Part shown: one piece after another, positions 45,548 through 57,485 of the stretch
Layout: each line of letters begins with the position of its first letter
Numbering within the stretch: the stretch's first letter is position 1
The notes under the pieces: generated by a model
Seen by the model: the letters and a program-made list of their open reading frames with translations, nothing else
Databases searched by the model: none
What the model was told of the DNA's origin: nothing
NCBI RefSeq assembly: GCF_018139145.2
Contig: NC_059486.1
Location: 3,844,001-3,908,000 of the forward strand
Origin: Gymnogyps californianus
Taxonomy: Eukaryota > Chordata > Aves > Accipitriformes > Cathartidae
Direction: 5' to 3'
DNA: 64,000 nucleotides
Position numbers and translations under genes: made by a program

Positions 45548-48500
45548 GATATCCTGGTCAGGCTGAAGACCATGGCTGGGACCGTTTGTAGCTCTGTTAA
45601 AAAGTTAACAAACGCGCGTGTCTCTCCGTTTCGCTGGCAACGCCAGCTCCAGCAGGAGGGGAACCGTCTGCGCAGGGGTCGGGAGCTCTCGGCACACGGC
45701 AAAATGGACCCGCCAGCTTGGCTTTGCTGCGTTTTGCACCTTGGCACCAGCAGATCCTGCGCGACAGGGTCCCCAAGCCGGGGTGTGCTCCGCACAGCCG
45801 GCCACGATGCTGCCAAGCCCCGGTGTCGGTGCAGACCGGCTCCTTTTGTCTCCTCGCAGTGTGTGCTGCCGGCCGGGGCCAGGGGATATTCCCCGCAGTG
45901 CAGCCATCTGTGCCACCGCCCCCGCTAAAGGTGTTGAGCAGGGGCAGCCCCGGCGGGGCTCTCCCTGGGATCTGCAGGGCACTTGCTGCGCTCACCCCTG
46001 CCCCCCTGCCACAGAGGGGCTTCGCTGCTTGGGGGGGCCGAAGCCAAAGGATGAGGGAGCAGAGAGACCACGATCCCTGGCTCCTCTTGTCAGGGCTGCC
46101 GGCTCGGCTTGCATCGCGTGGGGCTCTGCCAGGAGCCTGAGGCTGCTGTCTTGGCAGGATCACACCTATGAGATGCCAGATCTCACATCCCCAGGGGCCT
46201 TGCAGCAGGTCCCCATCGGGGTACACAGCGATGTCCCCAGCACCCCGAGCTGGCACCAGGTTCATAGCCCAGCAATAGCCAGAGCCGGGCTCCTGCTCCC
46301 TATCCGTGGGGAGAACGGCCCCAAGGCTTGCGGCAGCTCCTCTCGCAGCCGTCTCCACGCCCGGCTCCGCTCTGGGTTTATTTTTCCTAAAGGTTTCACT
46401 GTGCCGCCGCTTGGATCAGCCTTTCTTCCCCGACAATGCTCCCGGCTAATTTAAGAGCAAATGACTGCGGTGCCAGCGAGCAGAGCGCACCAGAGAGGAG
46501 ACAGGGAGACCAGTTAGCCAAATGAAAAATTAAGATGACCATCTGGATTTCTGTTTTCTCCCACACTTGACAGCTGGTCCTCTGCAAATGCTGCAGATCT
46601 CTGCCCTGGATCTGGCCCGGTGCTTCCTGCAGCGGTGGAGGCAATGGTGTAGTTTCTAGGCCAGCACTGCCCGTCTCCCCATCAGTTTTGCTGGCTGAGC
46701 CTGTGCCCTCGTGGGGTGCCAAGGGGCTCAGCTGCAGCATGGGGGTCCTGCTGGGAACCCCCACAGTGGGCATAGCCCAAATCCATCCCCGCAGGGTGCC
46801 CTGGGCATGGCTAAGGGCTCAATCCTGCATCCTTGTGGGGCAGCAGTGGGGTTCCCGGGGCAGAAGGTGATTTCCCCCCACCCGCCCCTTCCAGGTGACT
46901 GTCCCGTGCCCCATTCCTCACCACCACCTTGCTGCTGGTCCCGGAGATAAAGCGTCTTCCATCTAAATTCCTGTTAAGCTCTCTGGGAGGTTTGGATAGT
47001 TAAAGCTCTGCTAAACCCACGGTTCATCCTGGAACAAAAGAATACATTAATCCCTTCCCTCCAGGTCCTGCTGGGGCTGGGGGGGATGAGTACTCCAGCC
47101 CCCGACACAGCTTCACGCCCAGAGCAGGGCTCTGCCAAAGTAAATGGATTATTGACCAGTTTGCAGCATGAAAGGAAAAACTGAGGTGATGGGGAAAGGG
47201 GCTTTTCCAATTAACCTTTCCCCACGCAGGGCCCGGCGGGCTTCACCGTGCGGCCTGGGGCCATGCTTTTGCAGCTGGGGGTGAGGGACTTGGTGGTGTG
47301 GGGAGGCTGGGCAGGGCTGGAGCTGCCCCCACGCTTGCCTTTGCAGGGGGGTTGCTCCACTGCATGCAAAATCCCAGGGTGGGATTTGAGGGGTTTGTGT
47401 GCCCGGTGGGCTGGGGAGGCATGGGGTCAGGGACAGGGACCCCCCACCCTGCCCCAAGTTCCTCCGCTGAGCTGGGGTGCCCTCGCTCCCTCTCGCCGGT
47501 CCATAAGGCTGCTGGGATCCCCACCTGACGGCTGCTGCAAGGGACTTCGGCTCTTGTGAACTGAAAATGCTCTTTAAACCTCCCATGATAAGATGCCACC
47601 GGTCTCTGCCCAGCCTTTGGGGACAGGTATCACTGCCACGCTGTAGCCCCAGCCCCACAACCTGGACCCCCTTTCTCCCTCTTGGCTGGGCTTTTGCCTG
47701 CCTCTCTTCCCTGGCCGTGACCTCAGCCACGGTGTGGTGGCTGGGAGCCCCTTCGCACTCGGTGGCCTCACTTCTCCCAGCGCTGCTGCGTATTTCCTCA
47801 GCACTTGTCTGCCAGGGACCCTGTGGGTGCCAGGGACAGCCAGGCCGGGAGATGCTCCAGGGTACCCCTGGGACCCAGAGCCGGTGGCAGTCTGGGGGCT
47901 TGCGGGATGCTTTTGGGGATGTTTGGGTTCCCTGCTCCCACACCGCCAGCCACAGCAGTTTGGCGCAGGCTGCCCCATCCCAGCACCCCCAAACTCAGCC
48001 GAAATCCACTTCTACATGAAAAGCGAGGGCACTGCTGAGGCTGGGGGGCTGCGGGCGCTGGTATCAGCTCCTTGGGGCAGCCAGTGATGCTGGGTGAGCA
48101 CCGGCAGTGCTGGGAGAAAGGAGGCTCCTGCATCCCTCCCTGCCAGATGGTCTAAGTGGGTCACATCAGGGCAGTGCAGGGGATTTGTGCTTTAACCCTT
48201 AATCCCCCGGGATGCACGGTGCACAGAGGGGGAGGGAGGGGTGTCTTGCTGAAGTGGGATTAAGTGCAGTTTTGCTGCCTGGTTTGCCATCATGAGCGAT
48301 CTTGGAGACGGGTCTGGGTGCTGCTGCTGCAAACCTGCTGGGACAAGGCTGGCAGCGTGTCCTCCCCGGCTGCGCTGGGACAGGCAGGAGCAGCCATGGC
48401 ACTGCAGTGCCAGGGGGTCAGAGTACCCCCAGCGAGGGCAGAAGGCAGCTGCAATTCTCCCGTCGCCTTTGCAATGACTTTTGGACCAGCAGAGAGTCCC

Positions 48501-49377
48501 TGATGGGCTGGGGACCAGCTCTCTCCCATCCTGAACTCTGGCTTCCCAGCCACATTTTGGTGGCCCCGAGCCCTGTTCGTCCCCAGCGGGCTGGCAGCCC
48601 CTGGGGAAGCGGGGTGTGCTGCGAGGGAGGAAGCCTCCGCTGGCGGTCCGGCCGTGCCCGTGGCCCCCCGCTCCCGTTAATCCTCCCCCTTGTTGGTCGG
48701 GCATCTGCTCTGCGGGAAGAGGCGGCGGCAGGGCCGGCCACGCCAGCCGCCTGGCTGCCATCTGCTCCCTCCTGCTCCCAACGAGCCCAAGCGCTAATGA
48801 GCCCATGGCCCTGGCCCAAGCTGGGAGGGGGGAGAGGGGCTTGAAAAGAAAAGCAGAGGGGGAGAAGAAAAGCCCCTTCCTTGGAGGGGCTGTCAATAGG
48901 GAGGCTTTTGTCTACCCTTGCCCTCCGGCTCCAGCTGGACGGCGGGAGCGGGGAGAGCTAATTAGGCAGCTTGGGAGCTGCTGGGAGGCTGGGGGGAGCC
49001 GAGCGAGGGGCAGAGCCGGCAATGCCTGCGAAGACCCCCTCCCTGCTGCTCGCAGAGCCTTCATCCTCCTCCTCCTCCTCCTTCCCCCCGGCCCCATCCA
49101 TCTGCCTCTCTGCTGGACTGGTGCTGGGGACTGTGTCCCTGCTGGCCTCCCCGGTGGGGTGGGGGACACTTCTGTCCCCAGAGAGGTGGCCCTGCTGGCA
49201 CGTTGGTGGGATGGACCCACACCAGGTTGGGTGGGATGCAGTGAGCACTGGGCAGCATGGCCAGGCTCAGCACCCATGGGTGCCTTAGCCAGGTGACCTG
49301 TGCATCAGCGTGGTATGGTGTACAAGCACCTAAGGATTTAGGGGAAGGGGCCTTTGGAAGCCCCCGTAGGAGCCCCA

Positions 49378-49408
49378 GGCCTTCTTAGAGATGGGGCCTT
49401 CTTAGAGA
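49378..49408 (+). repeat. 14-bp direct repeat GGCCTTCTTAGAGA
   Basis: Two identical copies, at 49,378-49,391 and 49,395-49,408, are separated by TGG. It is a local duplication in intron 1. Confidence 0.9.
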
Positions 49409-50404
49409 CTTTGGCTACCCCCAAAAGTATCGCCTCTCCCCGCTGTGCCCTTGCTGCAGTGACGTGGGGTTTTGTCACCTTCATCTAAAAGCTCCCAAAA
49501 GCGGACGTGGGGCTGAGGGTTGTCCCCAGACCAGTGCTGCAGGGACTGGAAACCAGAAGGGTGGTGAGAAACACCGTGGTTTGGAGGATGGACAATTTCT
49601 GACCTCTAAAAGTTTATCTGAGTGCTCTGCTCGGGGCCCAGATCTGGCCCCGTGGCTCCAATTCCCACACTCGCCAGCAAGAACACGGGCACAGCCTGGC
49701 CCTTGTTCAGAGTGAAGGTCCACAGCATCTCATGGGGAAACATGGGGTGGTGCTCTCTCCGAATCTGGGGCTTCCTGCTGCCTCCATCTCTGGGGAGGAG
49801 GGAGCCCACAGCGCCCACGCTGCGCCGGGGCAAGCACTGTATCTCATCTCCTCGAACTCCTCTTCAGATGAGAGACAAAATCAGGTGGAAGGAGGCAAAA
49901 GGGGGGAATGTCCGCTGGCTGGCCAGAGGATCATTTTGTAGAAACATTTGATTTCACCCTTGAACAGAGCCGCCTGCAGACTTTCCCCCAGCTGCCGGGG
50001 AGCCCCGGTGTCTGCAGATGCCGCAGGGGCTCAGCTGCGGATGCCAGGTTTGTGAGCGCAGCCCCGGCGGGATCCGGCACCTTGGGGGGCTGTGCTAGCT
50101 GTGGGGTCCCCTCCCTGCCGGGCTCAGCACCCTCCCAGCACATGAGTGAGGCTGTTTCATAGAGGTACCGAAGTGTGGAGCAACAGGCCAGGGTGAAATG
50201 TGGTAGTTTAGGGTCTTGTGGGGCCGGGGCCTGTCCCTGCCCGGCTCAGGGAGAGCTGGCAGAAGCCCCCGTAGCAGCACCAGCCAGCCGGTGTCCCTGC
50301 CCTGCTGGTGTCCCTGTCCGGCCAGCCCCTGTCCCTGCTCATCTCCCGTCCCCGCAGAGGCAGGAGAGCAGGGCTCTTAAACCCTGCGCCTCCGCGCACG
50401 CATT

Positions 50405-50475
50405 CACATCCCTCCCTCAATGTCTAATTAATAAATATTTAGGGCTCCGAGGCCCTAAATAATAAATAGCAGCGA
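50405..50475. promoter_or_regulatory. AT-rich patch with perfect hairpin in intron 1
   Basis: GTCTAATTAATAAATATTT leads into an inverted repeat: TATTTAGGGC (50,436-50,445), loop TCCGAG, GCCCTAAATA (50,452-50,461). The arms are 10 bp with no mismatch, and partial pairing continues outward. A small AT island in GC-rich sequence with homeodomain-type TAATTA suggests a regulatory element; the hairpin could also act in the intronic transcript. Confidence 0.35.
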
Positions 50476-51640
50476 TGACCCTGATGCCACGGATTGCTAA
50501 GGAGCTTCTGCCCATCGGTGGGTCTTGTGGCCGCTCTGGTCTCCTTGCTGTCACCATCCTGCCTCCACCATCCGGGGCAGCCTGTCTCGCTGCGGCTCGT
50601 CCCCAGAAAGGGGCTCTGCAGACCCCAGTCTTGCTGCGTGTGGGGGTCCTCGCTCTCCCCTGGGGTCCCCAGGCTTGGGATATTTCTCCTTCCAGAAGGC
50701 CATGGCTGGAGCTGAGCCCTTCTCTGCTCAGCCCCATTCCTATCCCTTCCCACATCTCCGTGTCTGGCAGCTGGACCTTTCTATGCGTACATTTTTCTAT
50801 AAGATTAACTTATCAAATGCAAACCCTGTGTCACTGAAATGAAATCATTTCATGCATGACCACCCTTTCCTTTTCTCTTTTTTTTTCTCCTTTTCTCCCT
50901 GTGGCCACTGAAACCTCTTCATCATTGCAAAGCCCGACCCAGGCCAGCAAATCCCACCCGTGTTTTGGCTGCGGGTGGTGCCGGGGCTTTGCCGCAGCCC
51001 CTGGGTCGGCTCAAGCCCCTGGGGGCTCTTTGCTGTTAGGAGAGCGTGGGTCTGCTGTGACCCGCAGTCCTGCCCTGCCCCACGGGAGACCCACACGTGG
51101 CTCCCAGCCCCGTGGGTCCTCCTCTGGCCCCGATCCCCGTGGTGCCACCAGCTGGAAAACAGGGCTGGGTTTGATGCCCGGATCGGAGCCCTTTGGCATT
51201 CCCAGCAAAGGGCAGGGAGAAATGCCAAACCCCAGGAGCCAGTTTGCTTTCACAGCCCCGCTTGCTGATTTTATAGGTGCATGCAAAGGCACAGAGGTCG
51301 TGATGCCTGAAATCTGGCAGAAGCGGTGGATCCCAGCGGCACAGCATCTATAACAAGGCTTTCGTGTGGTGTGGATTTGGCATATGCCAGGGGGATGAGC
51401 GGGCTGGACCACCACCTCCGGCAGCGTGGCTAGGCGCAGTGCCCTATCTTGGTGCCACCATTGCCCAGCAAAGGCCATGCAACCTTCCGTGGGACGCCGG
51501 TGCTGCAAAACCGGCTTCTCCATCAGCCACTCGAGCCGAAAAGCGCTGACAAACACTGAGAGTTTAAAAATAGCAGGTTTTTTTCACATGCGACGGGAGC
51601 GCTTTCCCTGCCTGTGCAGCGGGGACTGCAGGAAGGGCTT

Positions 51641-51685
51641 AAAAAAAAAAAGAAATGGAGAAAAAACTCTATTAAAAACTCTATT
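51641..51685 (+). repeat. A-rich tract plus 12-bp tandem duplication
   Basis: An A11 run (51,641-51,651) is followed by two adjacent perfect copies of AAAAACTCTATT (51,662-51,673 and 51,674-51,685). Confidence 0.9.
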
Positions 51686-52309
51686 GGTGTTTCAGGCCGG
51701 CTGAGACGGGTCCCCAGTCTGGAGGCAGCGAGGCTGGGGCTAACTGCTTCACTGATGACCCGTTTGACACTTCATGTTTAATTTATGTCTCGTCATTAAT
51801 GAAAGAAGAAAGAGCTGCTGCTGCCCAGCCCTGGCTGGGGGCTTTGCGGGAGGCAGAGGTGGGAGTGGGGGTACCGGGGAGGGCATCTCCTCGTTTGCCC
51901 CCAGGCGGGTGCCTGGGCGGGCAGAGGGGTCGGGGGCAGCAGTGGGCAGGGTCCTGCTGCCTGCAGGGTTGCTCTGCTCTCTCCTCCCGTCCCGCGTCCT
52001 CCCTGGGGGCAGGGGAGGCTGCGATGTGCTGGTATGGGCTGCAAAGACCTTCGTGCTGTTGGATCCTGGGGCTGGGGTGAGATGCCCATCTCACATGCAG
52101 GTGGCTGAAAATGCTCCGAGACCCACGGGCCATGATGAGAAAACGGGTTTTCTCTGCCACTAACACCAAATTCCAGCAGCGCATCATGCCGGTGGAACTC
52201 GATGGCACTTTGGCAATGGGCTGGTTGTATTGATTTTATCTCTGCGCCCGCGTGTGCTTGGGAGCACGTGTGTTGGGGTGTGACTGGAAGAGAGCCGGGT
52301 AGGAGGCTG

Positions 52310-52525
52310 TGATTTTAGCTACATTACTGTCAGGATGAAGAATTAGCTATTGCCCGGCAAAAGAAATATTTTTGCATTAAGAGAGATTTCACAGTTAAAG
52401 ACCACCTGCTGAATTAAGCTGTGGGTCAGCTGGAGCTGCCGTATAACCAACCGCCCGCCAAAGCAGTGCATATATAACACCAATGTATAATAGCATGTAA
52501 ATATATCATAACTTATTCTCCACTG
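52310..52525. promoter_or_regulatory. AT-rich candidate conserved element in intron 1
   Basis: Contains AGCTACATTACTGTC, AAGAATTAGCTATTGCC, AAATATTTTTGCATTAAG, GCTGAATTAAGC, CATATATAACACCAATG and GTAAATATATCATAAC. Complexity is high, with sharp GC-rich borders. It is one of the better intronic enhancer candidates on composition. Confidence 0.4.
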
Positions 52526-54734
52526 CTCTGTTGTCTGCAGCCAGCGGAGCAGCCCTCCTCTGGCGGAGCGGGTATGGCCACGGCTGTGGCATACAGAGTG
52601 CGGGAGGCAGCTGGGGCTTGGGGCTGATTTCCCCCTGAGGCTGGTGGTTTAACTCTGGGAACCTATTGCCTATAAAGCATTTGCCCTCTTCAAATCCCCC
52701 CTGCTTCGATCAGAGCACGGCCAGGTTTGTTACGATGGAGAGAAGTAAGACAAGTGGGTTCAGCACTGCTTCTTCCAAGGGATGGGGTTTTTATTCACCA
52801 AAAAACTCCAAGATCAGGAACATATAGGAAAAAAAAACCCAAAGGAACAAAGCAGCCCAGTGCCCACATTTCGCCTGCCCTTCCCTGCCACATGGGACAG
52901 GCTTCGTGGTTATCTGCCTGCGGCAGCCGCCTCTCCCATCCCTGCCTTTGCCTGCCCGTCAGCCACGTGTTGGCCGAGCTAATGAAGGACGATGGTGCAG
53001 GGCCACCGGTGCAGAGAGGCAGGCAGACAACGTGTGCTGGGGAGAGGGAGGTGCAGTGGGGTCTGGGTGGGCACCGCCGGCGGAGGAGGAACAAAGGGAG
53101 CCGCTGGTTCATCCCCGAGATGGGGGCGTTTGGCAGCCTGACCCGCCGGCGAGCGGGGGAGCGCAGGGGCTGTCAGCCCGCGTGTGCCCCGTGCCTCCTA
53201 ATCGAGGATGGACGTGATCTCCTGGTGACCTCCTCTGGCCCTGCATCCCCAGACCCTGGCTGTTCCGAGGGGTCCCTGTGCGGGGCTCAGCTCCGCAGGA
53301 CACGGGACATGTTGGCTGCATCTCCCCCAGGATCCCGGGGCATCCCTGGACCCAGGGACTCTGTTGCCCTTCTGTCCGATGGCTGAGAAGTCGTTGGCAC
53401 AGTTTTGGATAGGTCCTTGTGCTCTCCCAAACATTTCCCACGTGTGGTTCAGGAGCCAGCGCAGGTGAAGAATGTCCTTTCGGATGTTTTGGAGGGTTTT
53501 TTGGATGTTTCAGAGAGTCCAGGCTGGCAGATGCAGCTGTTTCACGCTCCAGGCACCTCCCTGCCCTCGGGTGTGCTGGGGCCGCGTGGCTGTGCCCCGG
53601 TCCCTGCCCTCGCCATGAGCACGGAGCATCTCAGCACCTACAGGGACAGAGCTAAAGGCACAACACCAGCAGCATGTGCCAGCGGCAGGTTTGGCTCCCA
53701 CTATTTGCTCCCTCCTGGCAGTAGTTACTACCCCATTGCCCTCGGGGTCTCCCCAGAAGTGGTTTTTCCACCCACAGATCCAATTTCCCCATTCTCATCC
53801 CTCTGAGCAGGCTCGGATGCTCAAGGGCAGGCACTCAGCATGGGAGCTGCTGCCGTGGGGACGGGCGGGTTAATTTTGCGGTGGAGGCTCGTGGGCCAAA
53901 GAGCTGGCTGCCGGATCTGCTGGGCTGCAAATACCACCAGAGGCACGTTCATCCCTGATTAATGGAAACTGAAAAGCAGGATCCTGAGGACCCACGGCTC
54001 CCCTGCCCCCTCCCCGCCGTGGGCTGCTGCTGCCAGCCCTCGCCCTGTGCTGCCGCTGGGTTTGTCCTGCGTGGAGAAGAGGATGGTGGGTCTCACCTTC
54101 CCTTTCCACGGCAGAAAAGCAGGCAGCGAAGCCCGCGGCTGCAGCCTACACCCTGCCTGCAGAGCCGGTGCTGGGACACGGCCACCGCCTCGCTCCCCCC
54201 GCTCGCCCTCCCCGCTGTGTCGGTATTGATGTGACCTGAACTCCCTTTAACGTGCTGTGATTTCTTTCAATTAGGCTTTGAGCGAGGCCTCTGCGGTGTT
54301 CGATAGAGCCGGCCCCAGCATGGTGCCTGGACCAGGACAGTCCAGAGGGAGATGCTTGGGGATGCTCCCGTCATCCCTGACAAGAGCATCCCTCCGTATT
54401 TTATTTTCCCCATGTCCCATGAGGATAATCCCACTGCTTAAAGGTTGGTCCTTGTCCCCTCTGCATTTCCTAGCTCTTTCCATCCCTTGGACTGGTGGCT
54501 TTGCTACCACAGCCCATAGGACAGATTTGCCGCATCGTTAGCTGGTTCACCTTCCTAATTTAGATGAGCGCCAGACCTGCGATGGTCCCCCCTGCTCTCT
54601 GCAGGAGCAGCCCCACCATCAACCGGAGCTGAACCGAACCTGAGCAACCCTCATCTTCCCATCCCTGGCAAAGCCGCCTTGCTTTCTCCTTCTCCTTGGT
54701 GGCTGTCATCTCCTCGGGGATGTACTTAGCCGAG

Positions 54735-55115
54735 TCAGGGCTTGGTGTCACATTATTTCCGGCAAACTAATGGGCAGAGTGCTTGTTTTCAGTGATAGTG
54801 TAGAGCAGAAATCCCTGCACTTCATCTCCAGCTGCAATTACCGAAGCCAAGTCGATGCGGTTGATGGTAATAGGATGGTAACACTGTCTGAATTTGTATT
54901 TAATGCTGATTCCAAGGGTCTATAATTTTCATCAGCACCACATGACTTTTTATAGAACAGAAAAATGTGAGAGCAGTTTAATGAGCTGTAATTCTGGAGA
55001 GCTTCTGCCTTGATTGGGACTAATTATTTTCTTTATAAAAATAATTAACAATCCACACAACCTATAGAGTGAAAGGCATGTGGCATTAATTAAACCATGC
55101 GGTATTTTCAGTGCA
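54735..55115. promoter_or_regulatory. Large AT-rich candidate conserved element in intron 1
   Basis: Nearly 400 bp with CACATTATTTCC, GCAAACTAATGGGC, CTGCAATTACCG, GTATTTAATGCTGATTCC, GAGCTGTAATTC, GACTAATTATTTTC, AATAATTAACAATCC (joined homeodomain and SOX-type sites) and GGCATTAATTAAACC. The density of TAAT cores and the sustained composition shift make this the strongest intronic enhancer candidate in the window. Conservation is not testable here. Confidence 0.45.
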
Positions 55116-55589
55116 TCTTTGTCTCCCCTTTCCCAGCACACCCCGAATAGACGGTGGCATTGCACTGCAGAAAGCCGAGCTGGGCACAAGGTCACATCGG
55201 GGCGAGGGCTCATGCAGTGCGAAAAGGGCAGGTCCTGAGCGAGGGGGCTACATCCAAATCCCACCACCGCAGCCTCCTGGCCCTCCATGTACCATAAAAA
55301 TCCTCATTTGGGTAGGAAAGGCTGTTTTGGCTTGAATAAGGTGATGGTTTTCATACGTGGGCTGTCCGTGATGGGTGCAGAGGGGACGCTGGGTTTGTCT
55401 CTGCTGTTTCAGCTGAAGAGCAGCCAGCAGGACCCTGGGGCTGTCGCTTGCCATGGGGGATCGGGATATCCCAAAATTGAGGTGGCCGCTTTGCACAGGC
55501 CAAGCCCTTGTTCTCCAGCACTCTGAGATCCTGGGACGAGTCCCAGGCAAATGTGCCCCAGCACCGATAGCGCGCGGGTCTGTGCGTGC

Positions 55590-56025
55590 TTAGACACACA
55601 CTTACATAATACATAATTGTTAACAAGACTAATTCCTCTATTTTCCTGGAGGTATTCTGAGAACTAATGAATATATTTGCATAATCTTGATTTTGTTTAT
55701 GAATAATTCTGGATTATCCAAATGTGAATAACACCGGGGCTTTGCAGTTCTAGATTGCCTTTCAGCTGAGGATGGCAAAGCATTTTACAAATATTAGTTC
55801 AGCCTCGCAAATCCTAGCAAGCAATAAAATTATTATTACACCCAATTAAAGGTGGATGTGCCAAAAAGCGAAATGATTCTCTCCAGCCCCTCCTGGCAGG
55901 GTCTGCCGCGGGGCCCAGGAGCCTAGAGACACACTTGCCTCCTCCAAACCTTCCCCCTAGGAAGCAGCAAGCCAATAAATATCCTCCCCTTTCTTTTTTG
56001 GGACGATTTAAAACAATGTTCAGAG
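55590..56025. promoter_or_regulatory. AT-rich candidate conserved element in intron 1
   Basis: Contains ACATAATTGTTAACAAG (SOX-type with flanking TAATT), GAACTAATGAATATATTTGC, GTTTATGAATAATTC, GGATTATCCAAATG, TTACAAATATTAG, AATAAAATTATTATTAC and CCCAATTAAAGG. The core 55,600-55,850 is the most AT-rich; the right end fades into GC-rich sequence. Confidence 0.42.
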
Positions 56026-57248
56026 TTGCAGGTGGTGTGGATTCTTGGGGACAAGAGCTGGGAGCAGAGAGGAGGGTTTCTTTCTGGCTCTGACCCCCAA
56101 ACAGCCCTGGGTGCTGCAGCACCAAGCACCCCAGTGCCCGCCATGTGGCAGGGATGGCATGGCCATACCAACCTCTCCCTCCTTGGAGCACAGCGGGAGG
56201 AGAAAAGGCCCTGTCTTCCTTCCCAGAAACTCTCCTTAACTTAAAACCCCCTCACCAGTTCTTCCTGGGCAGCTGGCAAGACCACCGAGGTGTTTCTCAC
56301 GGGACCAGGGGGTGTTACAAGGAAGGAGGATTGGAGTCAAACCAAACCCTCCCACCCATGGATCTGCAATTTGGGAATTTCCCAGCTCAACTGACATAGG
56401 AGATGCGATACAGGGAGGCAAAGGGCCCTTCTGGCCATAAAAAGCCCCTGGCAGCATGTAGCAGGGGGGTTAAAGACCGCTTGCCACCTCCCTTCCTGGC
56501 CTGGGAACGTTGCAGGCTCATCTCACCGGCAGGAGAAATCTGTTGCTTAATTCCTTTCCACGGGAGCTAATTGCTGCCCACGCATCCCCACGCGGGGACA
56601 TCTGCTCTTCGCGGCATCACTGAGCCCTCCCGGCCCCACGTGGCCCTGGCAGTGCAGCCCTGGGCATCGTGGCGGGATGGATGTTCAGGAGACAAGTCTC
56701 AAATGGAGGGATGTCCAGGGACCTCGTCTCACCAGACCCCCCAAGCGCAGCAGACTGGCTGCCGTTCACGGGTGCGCAGGGGGGTCGGCAGAAAATGTTA
56801 TCCTCACCTCCTCTGTCTGGCAGCCCCATGGGGCACCCCCCCGGCGCTGCCCTGCTCGGGTGATGCCCCTGGACACCCGGGTTGGGGATGCCCATTCGGA
56901 TGCACCCGCAGGTCTGTCTTGGGGGGGTTTGAACATTTTTTAATGTCGGACTTGTTTCGAGCTGAGCCCTCGGGATTGCTGTTCATTAGCTGCAGGCAGG
57001 CATGCATGCCTGTGTCCCGGCACATGGGGTGGCTCAGGAAGTGGTTTATTAACGGGGTGCGGTGACCTGAGTGTCCCTGTCCCCAGCTTGGATGGATGGG
57101 GCGGCAGTCTTCTCCATGCTGTCCCCAGGGTCATTCCCAGGGCAGCTCCGCAGGCAGGCGGCAGCTGCACGAACAGGTTGGGGGTTTTGGAGTTATCTGG
57201 GTGTTGGGACTTCCAATGAGTTTTCCCTTCTTCTTCCAGTGGCAATTC

Positions 57249-57262
57249 AAAAAAAAAAAAAA
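57249..57262. repeat. Poly-A tract (14)
   Basis: Run of 14 A followed by TTAAAGG. No associated retroposon body is recognised. Confidence 0.9.
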
Positions 57263-57379
57263 TTAAAGGAGAGGAGGAAAAAGCTTTATGTGAGCGGCAA
57301 AGGGAGCAATGCTGCTCCAAATGCATCTTCTCCAGCCGTCTTCTCCTTGCTGCCTCCAACAAGCCTTATTACTAATTCA

Positions 57380-57485
57380 TTTTTAAAGTGATCTCTCAGC
57401 GCTCCCAGGAGCTCCTGGTAACTGTGTGCTTACAATCCCCTATTTGATTAAAATTTAACGAGCTATGTTATTGGCAAATACACTA
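57380..57485. promoter_or_regulatory. Small AT-rich patch in intron 1
   Basis: Contains TTATTACTAATTC (57,365-57,377, just outside), CTATTTGATTAAAATTTAACG and CTATGTTATTGGC. Short and weak; listed as a low-confidence candidate. Confidence 0.2.

Noticed and set aside
45618..46454. 278-codon plus-strand frame and a 253-codon frame opposite it
   Set aside because: Both strands are open over the same DNA, typical of GC-rich non-coding sequence. It does not resemble the expected Lys/Arg/Ser-rich SRRM4 exons.
54935..54955. TCAGCACCACATGAC as an RE1
   Set aside because: The left half matches, but the right half departs from RGMSAG at the invariant G, so it is only a half-site.
57230..57300. Lys-rich translated stretch (QKKKKKLKERRKK-like) as SRRM4 exon 2
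   Set aside because: It comes from a poly-A tract, lacks a good polypyrimidine tract and acceptor in the right phase, and does not carry the TEPQ-type start expected after the split codon.
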